A stretch of DNA of 64,000 nt from Polyodon spathula (taxonomy: Eukaryota; Chordata; Actinopteri; Acipenseriformes; Polyodontidae): assembly GCF_017654505.1 (NCBI RefSeq), contig NW_024471561.1, positions 31,016 to 95,015 of the forward strand. The letters run 5' to 3'. Each line of letters opens with the position of its first letter. The first letter of the stretch is position 1. The notes beneath the pieces were generated by a model. The model had not been told where the DNA came from, searched no databases, and saw only the letters and a list, made by a program, of their open reading frames with translations. The position numbers and the translations under genes were made by a program. This document shows positions 12,368-25,443 of this stretch, piece by piece.

Positions 12368-12835
12368 TCAGCAACCTATGCAAGGGCTGCTAAGGTCAGG
12401 CTCCTCCCACTCAGATGCAGGATCCTCGGGCTCCTCCCACTCAGGCGCAGGACACTCGGGCTCCTCCCCTCTTGGTGGAGGTGGCAGAATCAGCAGGTAT
12501 TCTTCTAGTGGGAGAGGGCAGTTGAGTGGAAAGTGCCCCCACTCCCTGCAGAGGTAGAACTCCTGTGTCACCCCTATGGTGTGGAGGAAGGCTTCCCAGC
12601 TGCTCTCCTCCGGTGGCTGTGGTGGGACCAGCAGACACTCCTCCTCCGCTGGGGCAGGCTTGTGCTGTGGCTGTTCGGGATCCTCCCTCTTGGGCATTGA
12701 CGGAGTCTGGTCTCTCTCCCAGAACCACTCTGCCGCATCCCCAACCAGGCCCTGGTTCCAGGCCTCCTCATATTCGGGGTCACCATAGGGGCAGTCCTCC
12801 CGAACGTGCCCAAACTCACCACAGGCTCTGCACAT
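12368..12835 (-). CDS. Gag-like zinc-knuckle protein of the LTR element
   Basis: A 155-residue open frame near the middle of the LTR element. It begins with an intact CCHC zinc knuckle (CRACGEFGHVREDC, residues about 2-15). A second, damaged knuckle follows about 90 residues later (YLCREWGHFPLNC), in which the first Cys is replaced. The C-terminal part is rich in Pro/Glu with repeated EWEEP motifs. CCHC knuckles in retroelement Gag proteins bind RNA during packaging. I infer that role from family and context. The true start may lie further upstream in another frame, so the protein may be frameshifted. No capsid fold can be recognised by eye. Confidence 0.55.
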   Translation of the reverse strand: MCRACGEFGHVREDCPYGDPEYEEAWNQGLVGDAAEWFWERDQTPSMPKREDPEQPQHKPAPAEEECLLVPPQPPEESSWEAFLHTIGVTQEFYLCREWGHFPLNCPLPLEEYLLILPPPPRGEEPECPAPEWEEPEDPASEWEEPDLSSPCIGC

Positions 12836-13684
12836 GGGGGCCCCTTCAGCCCTCCATTCTTCCTGCTCAGCTGCCCAGTCCAGAGGTCCAAACCGAGTTG
12901 GAGCCCGGGTCCACCACCTCTTCTGCTACTGTTGCCTCTGCTGCTGCTTTTTGCCACTCCTCCTCTTTCCACCCATCCTTCCTTCCTCTTCGTGACTCCA
13001 AAAAATAATTATAACAATTAAAAAAAAAAAAAAAACTGCAGTACCCTTCTGCAGTACCTCTTCTGGCCTGAGTCCAGGAGGCGCTGATGATCCCATGCTG
13101 GACACCACGAGTGGCAGGAAATATTTTATTTACAAAAATAAATAAAATATTTAAACAAAAATAAACACTTGCTCGTTTGAAATAAAACAAATCTCGAAAA
13201 CAAAATACAAATAGAGCTAAGGTCAGGCTGGGCAACTGCCTTCACTGATCCTTATTTATTTGAAATATCTCTCCTCTCCTCTCCTCTCCAGTTCCTCCTC
13301 CGAACACCCACCACGAGCAGGGAGAGCTGAAGGCTTAAATACCGTGGCCGAGGGGTTTAACTAGTTTGTAATTATTCTATTACCCCTCGGCCACAATCTG
13401 CATGAGTTCATTAATTTGTGTGACTGCCGGCTAGTTTAACAATGCACTAGCCGACAGCCACACATTAACACAAGGTTTTTAATGTGTATGGGGCTTCCCA
13501 TCCACGCAACAAAACAATACCACACATTGTCAAAACAACACGCGGCGTTCACATCTATAAACAAAATAAAACACAATAAACAAATACAATAAACAACACA
13601 GGGATGGAGGGGGAGACCCCGTTCTAAAAATAAACAAACAAAATATATTTAAGCAGGGCTTTCCTATCGCCCTGCTACACAGGC

Positions 13685-14400
13685 GCACATGATTAAGAGT
13701 TTCAGAGTGTGCCGCATGTTTGTCTGCATGTCAGTTACGTTTTTACAGACAGGAATATTTTTCTATTGTAGTGAAAATTGAGTCTGGACATTCCTTAGCA
13801 GAGTTTAATGGGAACATCTGAGTCAATGGGGGATTATAGAAGCGTCTGTCTGTTTGCCTGTATGTCAAACTAATGCTTTCCATACGCTGGCTGTAGGTCA
13901 CAGGGCTCTTGTTTCTCAGGTTACTGATGCTCTGACTTTGTGATTTGCAGCCTTGGCAATGGGAGATGAATGGCTCTGACATGCTTGTTAATTAGGCTGT
14001 TCAAGGCTATTCCAGACCACAGAGAGCTATTCCACACACTACGACTGGGAGTCAAAAGCTTATGACATGCCCCAACACCTGCATGCAGTCTTTAACAACT
14101 TCAAACGAGTCATAAACTTTACCCCAAACAGCACTTTTAGGATAACTCAAAAATCATCTGGATCCTTAAAGACCCAGCTTGACAAAGCTGTGAGATCATT
14201 CAGCTGCTCTTATGTGTAACACCAAGATTGTGATTTGTAAGAAAGTTTCGTTCAGTATACTGAAGTACCCCATGGTAAAAGCACAGCAGAGTGCAGTGAA
14301 CACATGGTAAAGCACTCTCAATGATGGCAAAGCCATGATAACTTGGTTGAACACCTCTCTGTTTCTCAAGGATGGTAAAATAATAAAGACATCATTACCC
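13685..14400. other. No gene seen
   Basis: Unique-looking DNA between the LTR element and the telomere-like scrap; no exon or repeat family recognised. Confidence 0.5.
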
Positions 14401-14414
14401 ATCCCTAACCCTAA
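14401..14414. repeat. Tiny telomere-like motif
   Basis: Contains CCCTAACCCTAACC, two and a bit units of the vertebrate telomere repeat on the C-rich strand. It is too short to be more than an interstitial scrap. Confidence 0.4.
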
Positions 14415-14535
14415 CCCGAACCGTGGCAAACTCAGTGCTAATTCTGTCAGCTTGTGAGCGTTTCAGAAAGTGCATTTGACATCTATGTTCATGTGCAACA
14501 GGTATCAACTGTGTCACATGGATATTGATGGGATA

Positions 14536-14660
14536 AAACAGAGCGCACACACGCACGCACACGCACAAACTCACACACGCGCACGCACGCACGCACACGC
14601 ACACACACACTGGCACACGCACACACACCACATGCACACGCACACTGATGCACGCACACT
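14536..14660. repeat. CA/CG-rich microsatellite
   Basis: Imperfect repeats of CACACG, CACGCA and CACACA over about 120 bp. Confidence 0.9.
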
Positions 14661-14882
14661 CGTATACAATGGGTCCTCATAACCACAGGCTGCATTGATC
14701 TACCACAGATTCGATATCTGTAAAGGAGTGGATATGAAGATCAATGATCTGTATGAAATCAACAGGTTATTGGTAAGGCTGTATTTATTTCACTGTTATC
14801 ACAGATTTCACAGTTTCCATGAAATGTATCCATTGCTGTGTAATATGCAGTTCCCTGTGAAAACTCCCATTACTGAAACTTA

Positions 14883-15063
14883 GGCTGGGACCAATTCAAA
14901 ACTTTGACAACCCGCTAATCGCACTTAACAAAACTGCATTTAATAGTGTTTTCTTTTTGTTGTAAGTATCTTATTTCTTCTACTCATAAAAAGGAAACGC
15001 TATTAAATACAGTTTTGTTAAGTGTGATTCGCGGGTTGTCAAGGTTTTGATTTGGTCCCAGCC
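14883..15063. mobile_element. Foldback MITE with about 70-bp inverted arms
   Basis: The left arm starts GGCTGGGACCAATTCAAAAC. The right arm ends with its near-perfect reverse complement (GTTTTGATTTGGTCCCAGCC). Complementarity continues for about 70 bases through CTAATCGCACTTAACAAAAC / GTTTTGTTAAGTGTGATTCG, leaving a loop of about 40 bases. There is no coding capacity. TA lies next to both ends, which would fit a Tc1/mariner-type target, but the duplication is not clean. Confidence 0.8.
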
Positions 15064-15213
15064 ATAGTGTAAATATACATATTATTATCACTTAAACTAA
15101 ACACAGCAATCGTTTGCCTTACTGACGCACTGCCTGTTACGCTGCATTAGGAACCTGGCAGCTGGTTTAGTTTGCTTCCGGTAAATGATTGAACACACAC
15201 TGCACAGAGCTAC

Positions 15214-15219
15214 ATGATT

Positions 15220-15282
<63 letters not shown>

Positions 15283-15284
15283 CT
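15214..15284. repeat. (AAT)n microsatellite
   Basis: About 70 bp of uninterrupted AAT repeats at the edge of an L2-like fragment, where such tails often expand. Confidence 0.95.
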
Positions 15285-15865
15285 TTATTTTACATAGCAC
15301 CCTTAAAAGCATTTGTTTCAGAGCGCTTAACAAAAGAAAATACAACAAGTCATCAAAACACAGAACACAAACACAGAAATATAGAATCATAAGAAAGCCT
15401 TTCTAAAATAGTAAGTCTTGAGACTCGATTTAAAAACATTCAAAGTAGCAGAGTCCCTAATCTCTATAGGAAGAGAGTTCCACAATCTAGGGGCATAGCA
15501 ACTAAATGCCCTGTCGCCCATAGAGTGTAGACGAGGACGAGGGACACTCGGCAGTCTAGATCATGTGAGCGGAGGTTGTGGGTAGGAGTATAAAATGATA
15601 AAAGATCAGATCAATAAAGTGGGGCCAGCCCATGAAGAGCCTTATAGGTAAGCAGCAGAATTTTAAAATCAACTCGGAACCGAACAGACAGCCAATGCAG
15701 GGCCTCTAAAACAGGAGTGATATGATCTCCGGTGCAAGACCTGGACAGAATTCTGGCTGCAGAGTTCTGGACATATTGCAGTCCGACAAGGATGCAATTT
15801 GAGACCCCAGCAAACAGGGCATTGCAGTAGACAATCCTGGAGGACACATTTAAAATGTCTTCCAC
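15285..15865 (-). mobile_element. L2-like LINE 3' fragment
   Basis: On minus, 15,611-15,865 encodes a peptide with VQNSAARILSRS, DHITPVLEALHWL and FKILLLTYKALHGLAP. These are hallmarks of the C-terminus of the L2/Rex-type LINE protein. The rest down to 15,285 resembles the widespread 3' untranslated part (GAGCCTTATAGGTAAGCAGCAG on +). The copy is 5'-truncated. Confidence 0.8.
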
Positions 15866-16073
15866 GAAAAAGACATCATCTGCACCAAAGATCGGAAATA
15901 TTTCTGCTAAAGATCTAAATATTTTTTCATTTGATAATTCACTGATGCTGAAAATAGAATGTGTTTAAAAGGTGGACGAAAAAAATTCTACAATTTAGCT
16001 TTTACTGTTTTTCAATATTTCTGAAGATTTGATGTATAATAATTCTACAGAAAATGATACATTTTGAATGTGA

Positions 16074-16376
16074 GGCTGTTTTTTCTGCTTTCATAAATAT
16101 TATGTTTTATCGTGAAATACTATAAAACCATAAATATGTGCGACCAAAATATTTGGCGAATCACACCCATAAAACCTATTTTGCTCCAGAAATGTTGTCT
16201 GCCTGTTGCAATATATGACGTATGTGTTGTTAGTGGAATTAGATTTTGTGCCAAAATTGTTTGTATTTTTTTTTTTTCAAACCTGAAATATTTATATTTA
16301 TGGCTTTACAGTGTCTGTTTTTATACAGTGAAATTATGTGAAATCAGCAATGTTTTAACAGTGAAAAAACAGCCCT
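16074..16376. mobile_element. Foldback element, probable MITE
   Basis: The left end is AGGCTGTTTTTTCTGCTTTC and the right end is CAGTGAAAAAACAGCCCT, an inverted repeat. Inner blocks also pair (ACCATAAATATG with ATATTTATGGCT), so the arms are longer but diverged. The element is about 300 bp and AT-rich, with no coding sequence. Confidence 0.55.
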
Positions 16377-16394
16377 AGTTATCTGATTATAGAA

Positions 16395-17230
16395 ACTACA
16401 AATATGGCTTTATGGAGCTAGGCGTGTTGTCAGAGGTTACATGCGGGGTCCCACAGAGCTTAATTCTTGGTCCAACTGTTTTCTTTGTATATGTTGTTAT
16501 ATTGTATCTGGGCAATATTGTGCGTAGCTCTGGGGTTCATTTTCATTGTTACACTGATGATACACAGTTGTATTTGGCCCTGAAACAGAGTGACACCTTG
16601 GCTGTAAATATTTTGAGTGCCTGTCTTGCTAACATAAAAATAGACGCTTGAAAACTATTTAATGCTAAACTCAGATAAAACCGAAGTGATGATTCGTGAT
16701 TCAGAAGCAACACAGTGATATGTCTGGTTTACTCCTTGTGGCTTCTCTTATGAACTTGCGGACGAAGTGAGAAATTTGGGTGTGATCTGCGACCCAAATC
16801 TTTCTTTTGAGACACACATCAGGAATATTACTAAAATGTATTTTTATCATCTAAGAAATATCTCCAGATTGAGAAGTATTCTTTACTGAGAGATTGATGC
16901 ATGCTTTTGTATCTTCTAGAATTGATTATTGTAATGCCCTATTCTCTGGTACTCGTATCCATGTTATATCCCAGCTGAAACTTATACAAAATGCTGCAGC
17001 TAGAATCTGAACCGGGTCTAAGAGACGAGATCACATTACTCCTGTACTAGCATCTATGCACTGGCTTCCGGTCCCATTCAGGAAATATTTTAAGGTGTTG
17101 ATTTTAACTTGTAAGGCATTAAATGGCCTTGCACCATCGATCTTTTAATCCCATATATTCCTAGATTTAAATGATCTTTTAATCCCATATATTCCTAGAC
17201 TTCACTCAGATCACAGAATGCCAGGTTGCT
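16395..17230 (+). pseudogene. L2-like LINE reverse-transcriptase remnant
   Basis: Translating + in pieces gives CGVPQSLILGP, then HCYTDDTQLYL (the YADD box with Ala changed to Thr), then further down LKLIQNAAAR, HITPVLASMHWLPV and LTCKALNGLAP. This order is the C-terminal half of an L2-type LINE protein. Stop codons and frameshifts break it. Near its end a 27-base piece (GATCTTTTAATCCCATATAT...) is duplicated at about 17,138 and 17,174. Confidence 0.8.
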
Positions 17231-17262
17231 TACTGTTGTTCCTTTTATTCTCAAAAAAAGGC

Positions 17263-17264
17263 AC

Positions 17265-17315
<51 letters not shown>

Positions 17316-17352
17316 GTTATTATGATATTATTTTATTATTATTATTATTGTT
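17263..17352. repeat. (ATT)n microsatellite
   Basis: ATT repeats with GTT interruptions, at the 3' edge of the LINE remnant just before it. Confidence 0.93.
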
Positions 17353-18033
17353 GTTGTTATTATGATAAAAGTTTGGAGAAGATTGTATAAAATTAAAGGC
17401 ATTGTTTCCACCATGTGGAATGTGACCGCGTTACAGACAGACAGCAGGACAAAATCAGGGCACTGGCAGGCACTAAACGGTTAGGAAAGTCATCCCATTC
17501 TGGGAGTGCTCTTTGCTCTATAAACTCATTGACTGGAGTAAAGGTCCCTCGCTGCCCCCTCCCTCCGTCCCTCCCTCCCTCACCAGTGGCGTGATAGATG
17601 AGAAGCAGGCTCTATTTCAGTCCCGCTCTGCTCTCTCATACTTGACTCTGCAATTCCGTAGCCCCACAAGGTTTCTGTCATGTGTGTGTAATAAAACACC
17701 CAGGCATGGGCTCTCTATCCAGGGAGACGCAGCTGCATGCCTCCAGCAGCTACACTCTGTATTGTTACCAAAGAACCAGACAGTTGCAGTTCCTACAAGA
17801 GTGTACCATTGGGAAGTGAAAAACACCCAATAGTGCAAAATAAAAAATAGTAAATTCTAAAAGAAACTCAACCCATTCAATCACAATTGTTTTTATGGAA
17901 GTCTTTTTCTTTTTCAATATCTTCCAATCAAACTTTTACAACTTTCCTTTACTACACTTCTCTATGCATTCACTGTGCTTTATTACACGCTATGCTATTA
18001 CGTACAGCTGTGGCCGTTTCAGCCCCGCATGTA

Positions 18034-19656
<1,623 letters not shown>

Positions 19657-19869
19657 TACCTTTGTTTGTGTACTGTTCCCCTTGTCTAACGCCAGCCCTG
19701 CAGTCCTCACTGTCACAGGAATTCAGTGTTTGCCAAACAAGAGATTTGCTCAACTGTCAACTCTCATTAATATGAATGTCAAGGAGACCAGCACAGAGAA
19801 TGATCATTCATTCGTATTATCAGGAGACTGATAATACTGACTTTATTTTGTATTGACATTACAGTAACA

Positions 19870-20935
19870 CTGAAATTAAATTTCAAATTTGAAAATACAG
19901 TTGTAAGTAACTTTTTTTGCAAAACCCCAAAAATGCTAATTCAAAAGTATTCATAGCCTGACTAAGAAAATCAAATTACTAGCTAGTTGAGGCACCTTTA
20001 ACAATGATAACCTATTTTAAACAATTAGGATTCTGTCAAAGAACCTTTGACCATTTTTCATTGCAAAATTGTTCCAGTTCATTCAAATTCTGAGGAGAGT
20101 CTCAATCGGATTTAGATCAGGACTTTGACTAGACCATTCCAGAAGCTTGATTTTATTCTTCTTTTACCATTCTGAAGTAGATTTTGATGTGTGCTTTGGA
20201 TCGTTGTCGTGTTGGAACGTCCAGTTGCGTTTTAAGTCAAGTTTTGTAGTGAAGGGTTTCAGATGATTGACCAACATCTTTTGGTATGCTATGGAATCAT
20301 TTTCCCATGTATTGGAACTAAATTTCCTGTGCCATTAGAGGAAAAACAGCCCCATAGAAGGATATTACCACCTCCATGCTTGACAGTAGGTAACTTTCTC
20401 CAAATGTAACAGCTATCAGCATGATCAAATTGATTGATTTTTGTTTCATCTCTCTACAAAACCTTTGACCAGAACTCATATCCATCATTGGAATGCTGTT
20501 TTGCAAACATTAAGAGATTGTCCTTGTGATGTTTTCCTAAGAGCGGCTTTTTCCTTGGCCTGCGACCATTGAGACCTTCACCATGCAATATCGACCTATG
20601 GTTGAAATGGAAACCCCAGTCAATTCACTTTGAATATCTTTAGCCGTTCGTATTGCTATTAACCTTCCTCACAATTCTTGGTGAAAGAACCTTCTTTCTT
20701 CCAGACTGAGGGAGTGATGTGACAGGACCACGAGTCTTGAACTTGTTGATAATAGAAACAATAGTTGAAATTGGAATACTCAAAATTGACATTTTTTTTC
20801 TTCATAAAGGTAGCACTAACACAACTAACACAGCATGTATGTTCTTTATTATATTTTGGTTTAATAAGGTAATAAAATGAATTCTCTTGTAAAACAAATG
20901 CTGTCTTTGTATTGCTCGTGTGCACCTTGTGTGGC
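19870..20935 (-). mobile_element. Second, degraded Tc1-type element
   Basis: The order of degraded transposase pieces on minus is the Tc1 one. They include the Glu-motif region near 20,100, a [16 protein letters not shown] stretch near 20,380, and sequence matching NLMVANQ/CEIDQ-type Tc1 regions further right. The family differs from the element at 18,034. It is full of stops and frameshifts, and I cannot fix the termini. Confidence 0.6.
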
Positions 20936-23430
20936 ATAACTTTAGCATGTGTTGATTACAGTTCCTTCTCATATTAAACACTCACAAGAACAGAGCACAG
21001 TATACAGGATCAGCTACATTAGCAATGCATGTATTTATAACATAGCTCAGTCATGGTAGTCACTTCAGAGATAACAATTGCTACAAAAGCAAACATGAGG
21101 TTGCTCTGGGTTGCCAGAGCATATCACCCCACAATGTTCTCCTTGGCTCCACTCCCCACAGGCTAAGCCCCCCTATTAATTATTGCTGGAGCCGCCTCTG
21201 CTCACAGGTCATGTGAAATGGTTCAGCTGAACCCAGTGAACCTTTCTTCTGACACTGTTTGCCTCATTTGGTTCATGAAGGCTTGAACCAGCTGAAGCTT
21301 CATTCCCTGCACTAGTTTAAGGGATTTTCATCCCACCTGTTGATCTGAGTGTGTGTCAGGGAGGCGGTTCCTGCAGTTGGACCTCCCTTCAGTGGGAGCA
21401 GTGCTGAGACTAGCTGGTTTAGCCACTGTGTTTGGTTTTGCCTCTTTCTCTGTATTATTTGCGCTCCGCTTGCTGTATGTGTGCCCGTGCTCTACCATCG
21501 CTGGCATTGTCACGTGGTTGTTCTGTTTGTACAGAAATCCTGCGTGCATTAGTGGCGTGGCAAGCACAGCCTCTGTGGTCTCTCCAATTTCTCACAGTAG
21601 ATTCCCACACCCTATTACATGCACACATAGAGTCTCTCCCAGATAAATGTTGTATTTCCATTATAAAAAGTAACAGCACTCTTATGCAGGGTTTGTCATT
21701 ATGATTATTAGGAATCTTACATCCCTACTCCAACATTCAGCCCCGTCACGTGGGCCGGTGCTGTTGAGAGTGATATCCCTGTGGACGAGGCTCAGTGGCT
21801 GCACACACTCCGGAGCACTGCGATCACGCACAGCGACAGCTGAACAATGGGGATAATGATGCTACACCCTTTGACATGCGTTTCTCCAAACATTCCAGGA
21901 TCATCTTCTAGTGTCTGTCAGCACCGAAACAGCACAGACACGCTCATCCTTCCCCGGGCTGTGCATTGCTTTGACAGATCGTTAACCTGCAAGACCCAGT
22001 CCAGAAACTAGAAGAAGGGCTTCTCTATCCCCGACGTTGGGGATTTATCAGGGTGTCCACTTGTTGGTACATTGATCCGTCTGTACATCACGCTTACATT
22101 TCTACATGTACCTCGAGAACACAAGACGTTACTCGGCACAGTAAATCAGTCATTTCAATAGACTTTACCAATGTATAATACTGTGTTGAAATGAAACACT
22201 TCTAACTTCCGGGTCAAAAACGACAAGCATGTATTGTGTCTCATCAGAGTGAATTGAATCCACCCCAATGTGTGCAAAGAAGATTTTTACAAGTTAGCAC
22301 AACTCAAGCACGTTTCCAGTAAGATAGATTAACATTTATGCCTATACATTCCCCACTGTGAATAATATAGAGGCAAGGGACAGTATCATTTCTTTCAGGG
22401 GCCCCTTAGTTGACTCAGAGCCGCACTGCATACATTCCCTATATAACCCTTTCATCTCCATTCACCGCCAGTCCAAACCCAACCAACAATAACCTGCCAT
22501 CAATCAAAGCAAAGGTTGGTACAGGTTAATTATTCTGTTTGTTAGTTCCAGGGGTGTAAAAGAGACCAGTATGAAGAATAGGAAACAGAGTTTCCACCAT
22601 GCATGTGAACGAAATGGAAACAGGAAAGCACAGGTTCGCGTGAGCCTGTCTACAGCCTGCTCTAGACTGGATGAGGCACCCTTTCTCTTAGGTGGTGAGA
22701 GAGGGAGCAGTTCATAGTCCCTGGACTGGGGAGCATCCTTTCTCTAAGTGGGTGAGAGAAAGCAGTCTAATTTGAACAAGCAGTGCGCTATACCATTTAA
22801 AAAAAAATGTTTTTTACATGTGTACAAGCAGCTATACAATTTGAATAGAAAACTGATGATGTAAACCGCTGTCTGGTAGAGGAGGATAGTCTGTATAGAG
22901 ACAAGGGCCTCATTCACACTGTTTCAACACAGACACACAACAATACACTGCCAAGGTTAGACAATGCAACATTTCAATGACAGCAGTGTATTAAAAAGTG
23001 ATGCTAGAATCAGAGACGAAGGAGGGGGGGGGTTAACTCTTTCAAGCAGCTGTGGAACGCACTGAAATACTCAGCTCATCAAAAGAAATGCCAAGAGTCA
23101 TGAGTGCACCTAATACTGGAGGAATGCATTCTCTTTGCTAAGTATTTCTGGAATAGAATTCATTAGGAATCCAAATGAAATACAATAAGCTTCATTTAGC
23201 AGTGTCAAAATCTTTTTTTATTTGTATTACTTTTGGAAACCAAAGTTGATTGATGGTTTCAGCTGGCCCATGAAAAAGCCCTCAGTCACTGCTCTGTTGT
23301 CACAGCAGTGAATGATCACTTTCCCTGTCAAAGTTCAGCTTAAAGAGTGTGACCCCGAGCAGACGAGGCAGCTCTCCCTCCGCTAGACTGTGCAGGTGCC
23401 GGCCTCTCATCTCTGTGACAATCAGCAGTA
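20936..23430. other. Intergenic DNA, no gene recognised
   Basis: No exon pair, RNA gene or clear repeat family can be supported. Short open frames around 21,330-21,700 overlap on both strands and show no known domain. A G run occurs near 23,024-23,032. Confidence 0.5.
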
Positions 23431-23439
23431 ATCCTGCAG

Positions 23440-24512
23440 GAATGCTTTGCAATCCATTTGCAAGCACCAACTGTGTCCATTTAGAGGCTGTGAGAGAATG
23501 CCTTGCCAGCACCAACTGTGTCCATTTACAGACTGTGAGAGAATGCCATGCCAGCACCAACTGTGTCCATTTACAGGCTGTGAGAGAATGCCATGCCAAC
23601 ACCAAATGTGTACATTTACAGACTGTGAGAGAATGCCATGCCAGCACCAACTGTGTACATTTACAGACTGTGAGAGAATGCCATGCCAGCACCGTGTCCA
23701 TTTACAGACTGTGAGAGAATGCCATGCCAGCACCCACTGTGTACATTTACAGACTGTGAGAGAATGCCGTGCCAGCACCCACTGTGTCCATTTACAGGCT
23801 GTGAGAGAATGCCATGCCAGCACCAACTGTGTCCATTTACAGGCTGTGAGAGAATGCCATGCCAGCACCCACTGTGTCCATTTACAGAATGTGAGAGAAT
23901 GCTGTGCCAGCACCAACTGTGTCCATTTACAGGCTGTGAGAGAATGCCATGCCAGCACCCACTGTGTCCATTTACAGAATGTGAGAGAATGCCGTGCCAG
24001 CACCAACTGTGTCCATTTACAGACTGTGAGAGAATGCCATGCCAGCACTCACTGTGTACATTTACAGACTGTGAGAGAATGTCGTGCCAGCACCAACTGT
24101 GTCCATTTACAGGCTGTGAGAGAATGCCGTGCCAGCACCAACTGTGTCCATTTACAGACTGTGAGAGAATGCCGTGCCAGCACCAACTGTGTCCATTTAC
24201 AGACTGTGAGAGAATGCCATGCCAGCACCAACTGTGTACATTTACAGACTGTGAGAGAATGCCATGCCATGCCAGCACTGTGTACATTTACAGACTGTGA
24301 GAGAATGCCATGCCAGCACTGTGTACATTTACAGACTGTGAGAGAATGCCATGCCAGCACTCACTGTGTACATTTACAGGCTATGAGAGAATGCCGTGCC
24401 AGCACCCACTGTGTCCATTTACAGACTGTGAGAGAATGCCGTGCCAGCACCCACTGTGTACATTTACAGACTGTGAGAGAATGCCGTGCCAGCACCCACT
24501 GTGTACATTTAC
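23440..24512. repeat. 45-bp minisatellite
   Basis: About 24 copies of a 45-bp unit (core GTCCATTTACAGACTGTGAG, then AGAATGCCATGCCAGCACCA). Since 45 is divisible by 3 and the unit lacks stops in several frames, open frames of 200-380 codons appear on both strands. They encode only the same 15-residue repeat in different frames and have no start context, splice sites or domain, so they are not genes. Confidence 0.96.
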
Positions 24513-25037
24513 AACAGGTTGGGCAATCTCTAGCAGCACATGGGCTCCAGCACCATAGTCAGCACAGTCACTGCCCCCACATCAGAGCCTTTTTATTTTA
24601 GACAGAGCCTGTTTGAAATAGGTTCCCATCTGCATTAGAACTCTTTCAAACAGGCGGGACCACTTTAGACAGAAAATACTCCGACCACATCAACCCTTTT
24701 GATTTTTGCACAGGGGTATGTTAATTAGGTACCCACTTCATTTGCATAACATCCCCCACACTGTATGAATTGGGGTTTAGCGACTGTTCTCATCCTTCCT
24801 GGCCCTGTTTTGTTTTGCTCGGAACACGAAAAAGTCAGAAAGGTAAAACACAGCCTCAAAAGCCATCCCCGACAGGCGGAAAAGCTTTGATATTCAGGGC
24901 CAGTGTACGATAACTTTGGTGGGATCTACAATCTCTGAACTAATCTTCTCTGTTAAATAATTAATGACCCATGGCTACTCGCCCGGCTGTCAGAAGTTTC
25001 AGCTTCCTTACTGACTCCAGCCTTGGTTCTGGTTCTG

Positions 25038-25041
<4 letters not shown>
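24513..25041. other. No gene seen
   Basis: Unique-looking DNA between the 45-bp and CT repeats; nothing recognised. Confidence 0.5.

Positions 25042-25109
<68 letters not shown>
25042..25109. repeat. (CT)n microsatellite
   Basis: About 34 uninterrupted CT dinucleotides following TTCTGGTTCTGG. Confidence 0.97.
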
Positions 25110-25115
<6 letters not shown>

Positions 25116-25443
25116 TGGCGAATTTCAGCGTCTTTAGCTCAGCTTGGTTTTGCAGCAGCCCTGAGGTGAATAAGTGAAACATTTTTTACCTGACGCCCTT
25201 CTGGAACACACCTACCTGCTGATTAGATTCCACACCTGCTAATCGCACACAGCAGGCAGGCTCTCACGCAGCTAAACTCTCTCATCTTGTCAACCCGCTT
25301 AAGCTCATTTTATTGCTGAACGTGATTTTATAATTAATATCACACAAAACTTTATGTATGCAAGCACTCTTGTCTTCTTGGTATTTGGATAATGACATCG
25401 CTGTTAAAATGATTTGCTTGATAGATTAGGATTTAAAACTAAA

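Larger units (their letters stand above)
11367..13679 (-). mobile_element. Non-autonomous LTR retrotransposon with gag-like zinc-knuckle ORF
   Basis: Both outer ends match the TG...CA rule: on the minus strand the element starts TGTAGCAGGG at 13,679 and ends CCTGCCACA at 11,367. It is flanked by a perfect 5-bp duplication CAGGC (11,362-11,366 and 13,680-13,684). The 5' LTR is about 13,111-13,679 (569 bp). The 3' LTR is 11,367-11,611 (245 bp) and shares both ends with the 5' LTR but lacks its middle. A polypurine tract (AAGGAGGGGGGA on minus) lies just inside the 3' LTR at about 11,613-11,625. A primer-binding-site-like TGGTGTCCAGCATGGGAT follows the 5' LTR. The 1.5-kb interior has a gag-like zinc-knuckle frame and a coding minisatellite. 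No protease, reverse transcriptase or integrase is visible, so any movement would depend on a helper element. Confidence 0.8.

Noticed and set aside
14401..14414. Interstitial telomere array
   Set aside because: Only about two repeat units.
23447..24601. 384-codon open frame on +
   Set aside because: It consists of the 45-bp minisatellite; the same repeat is open in other frames and on the other strand.
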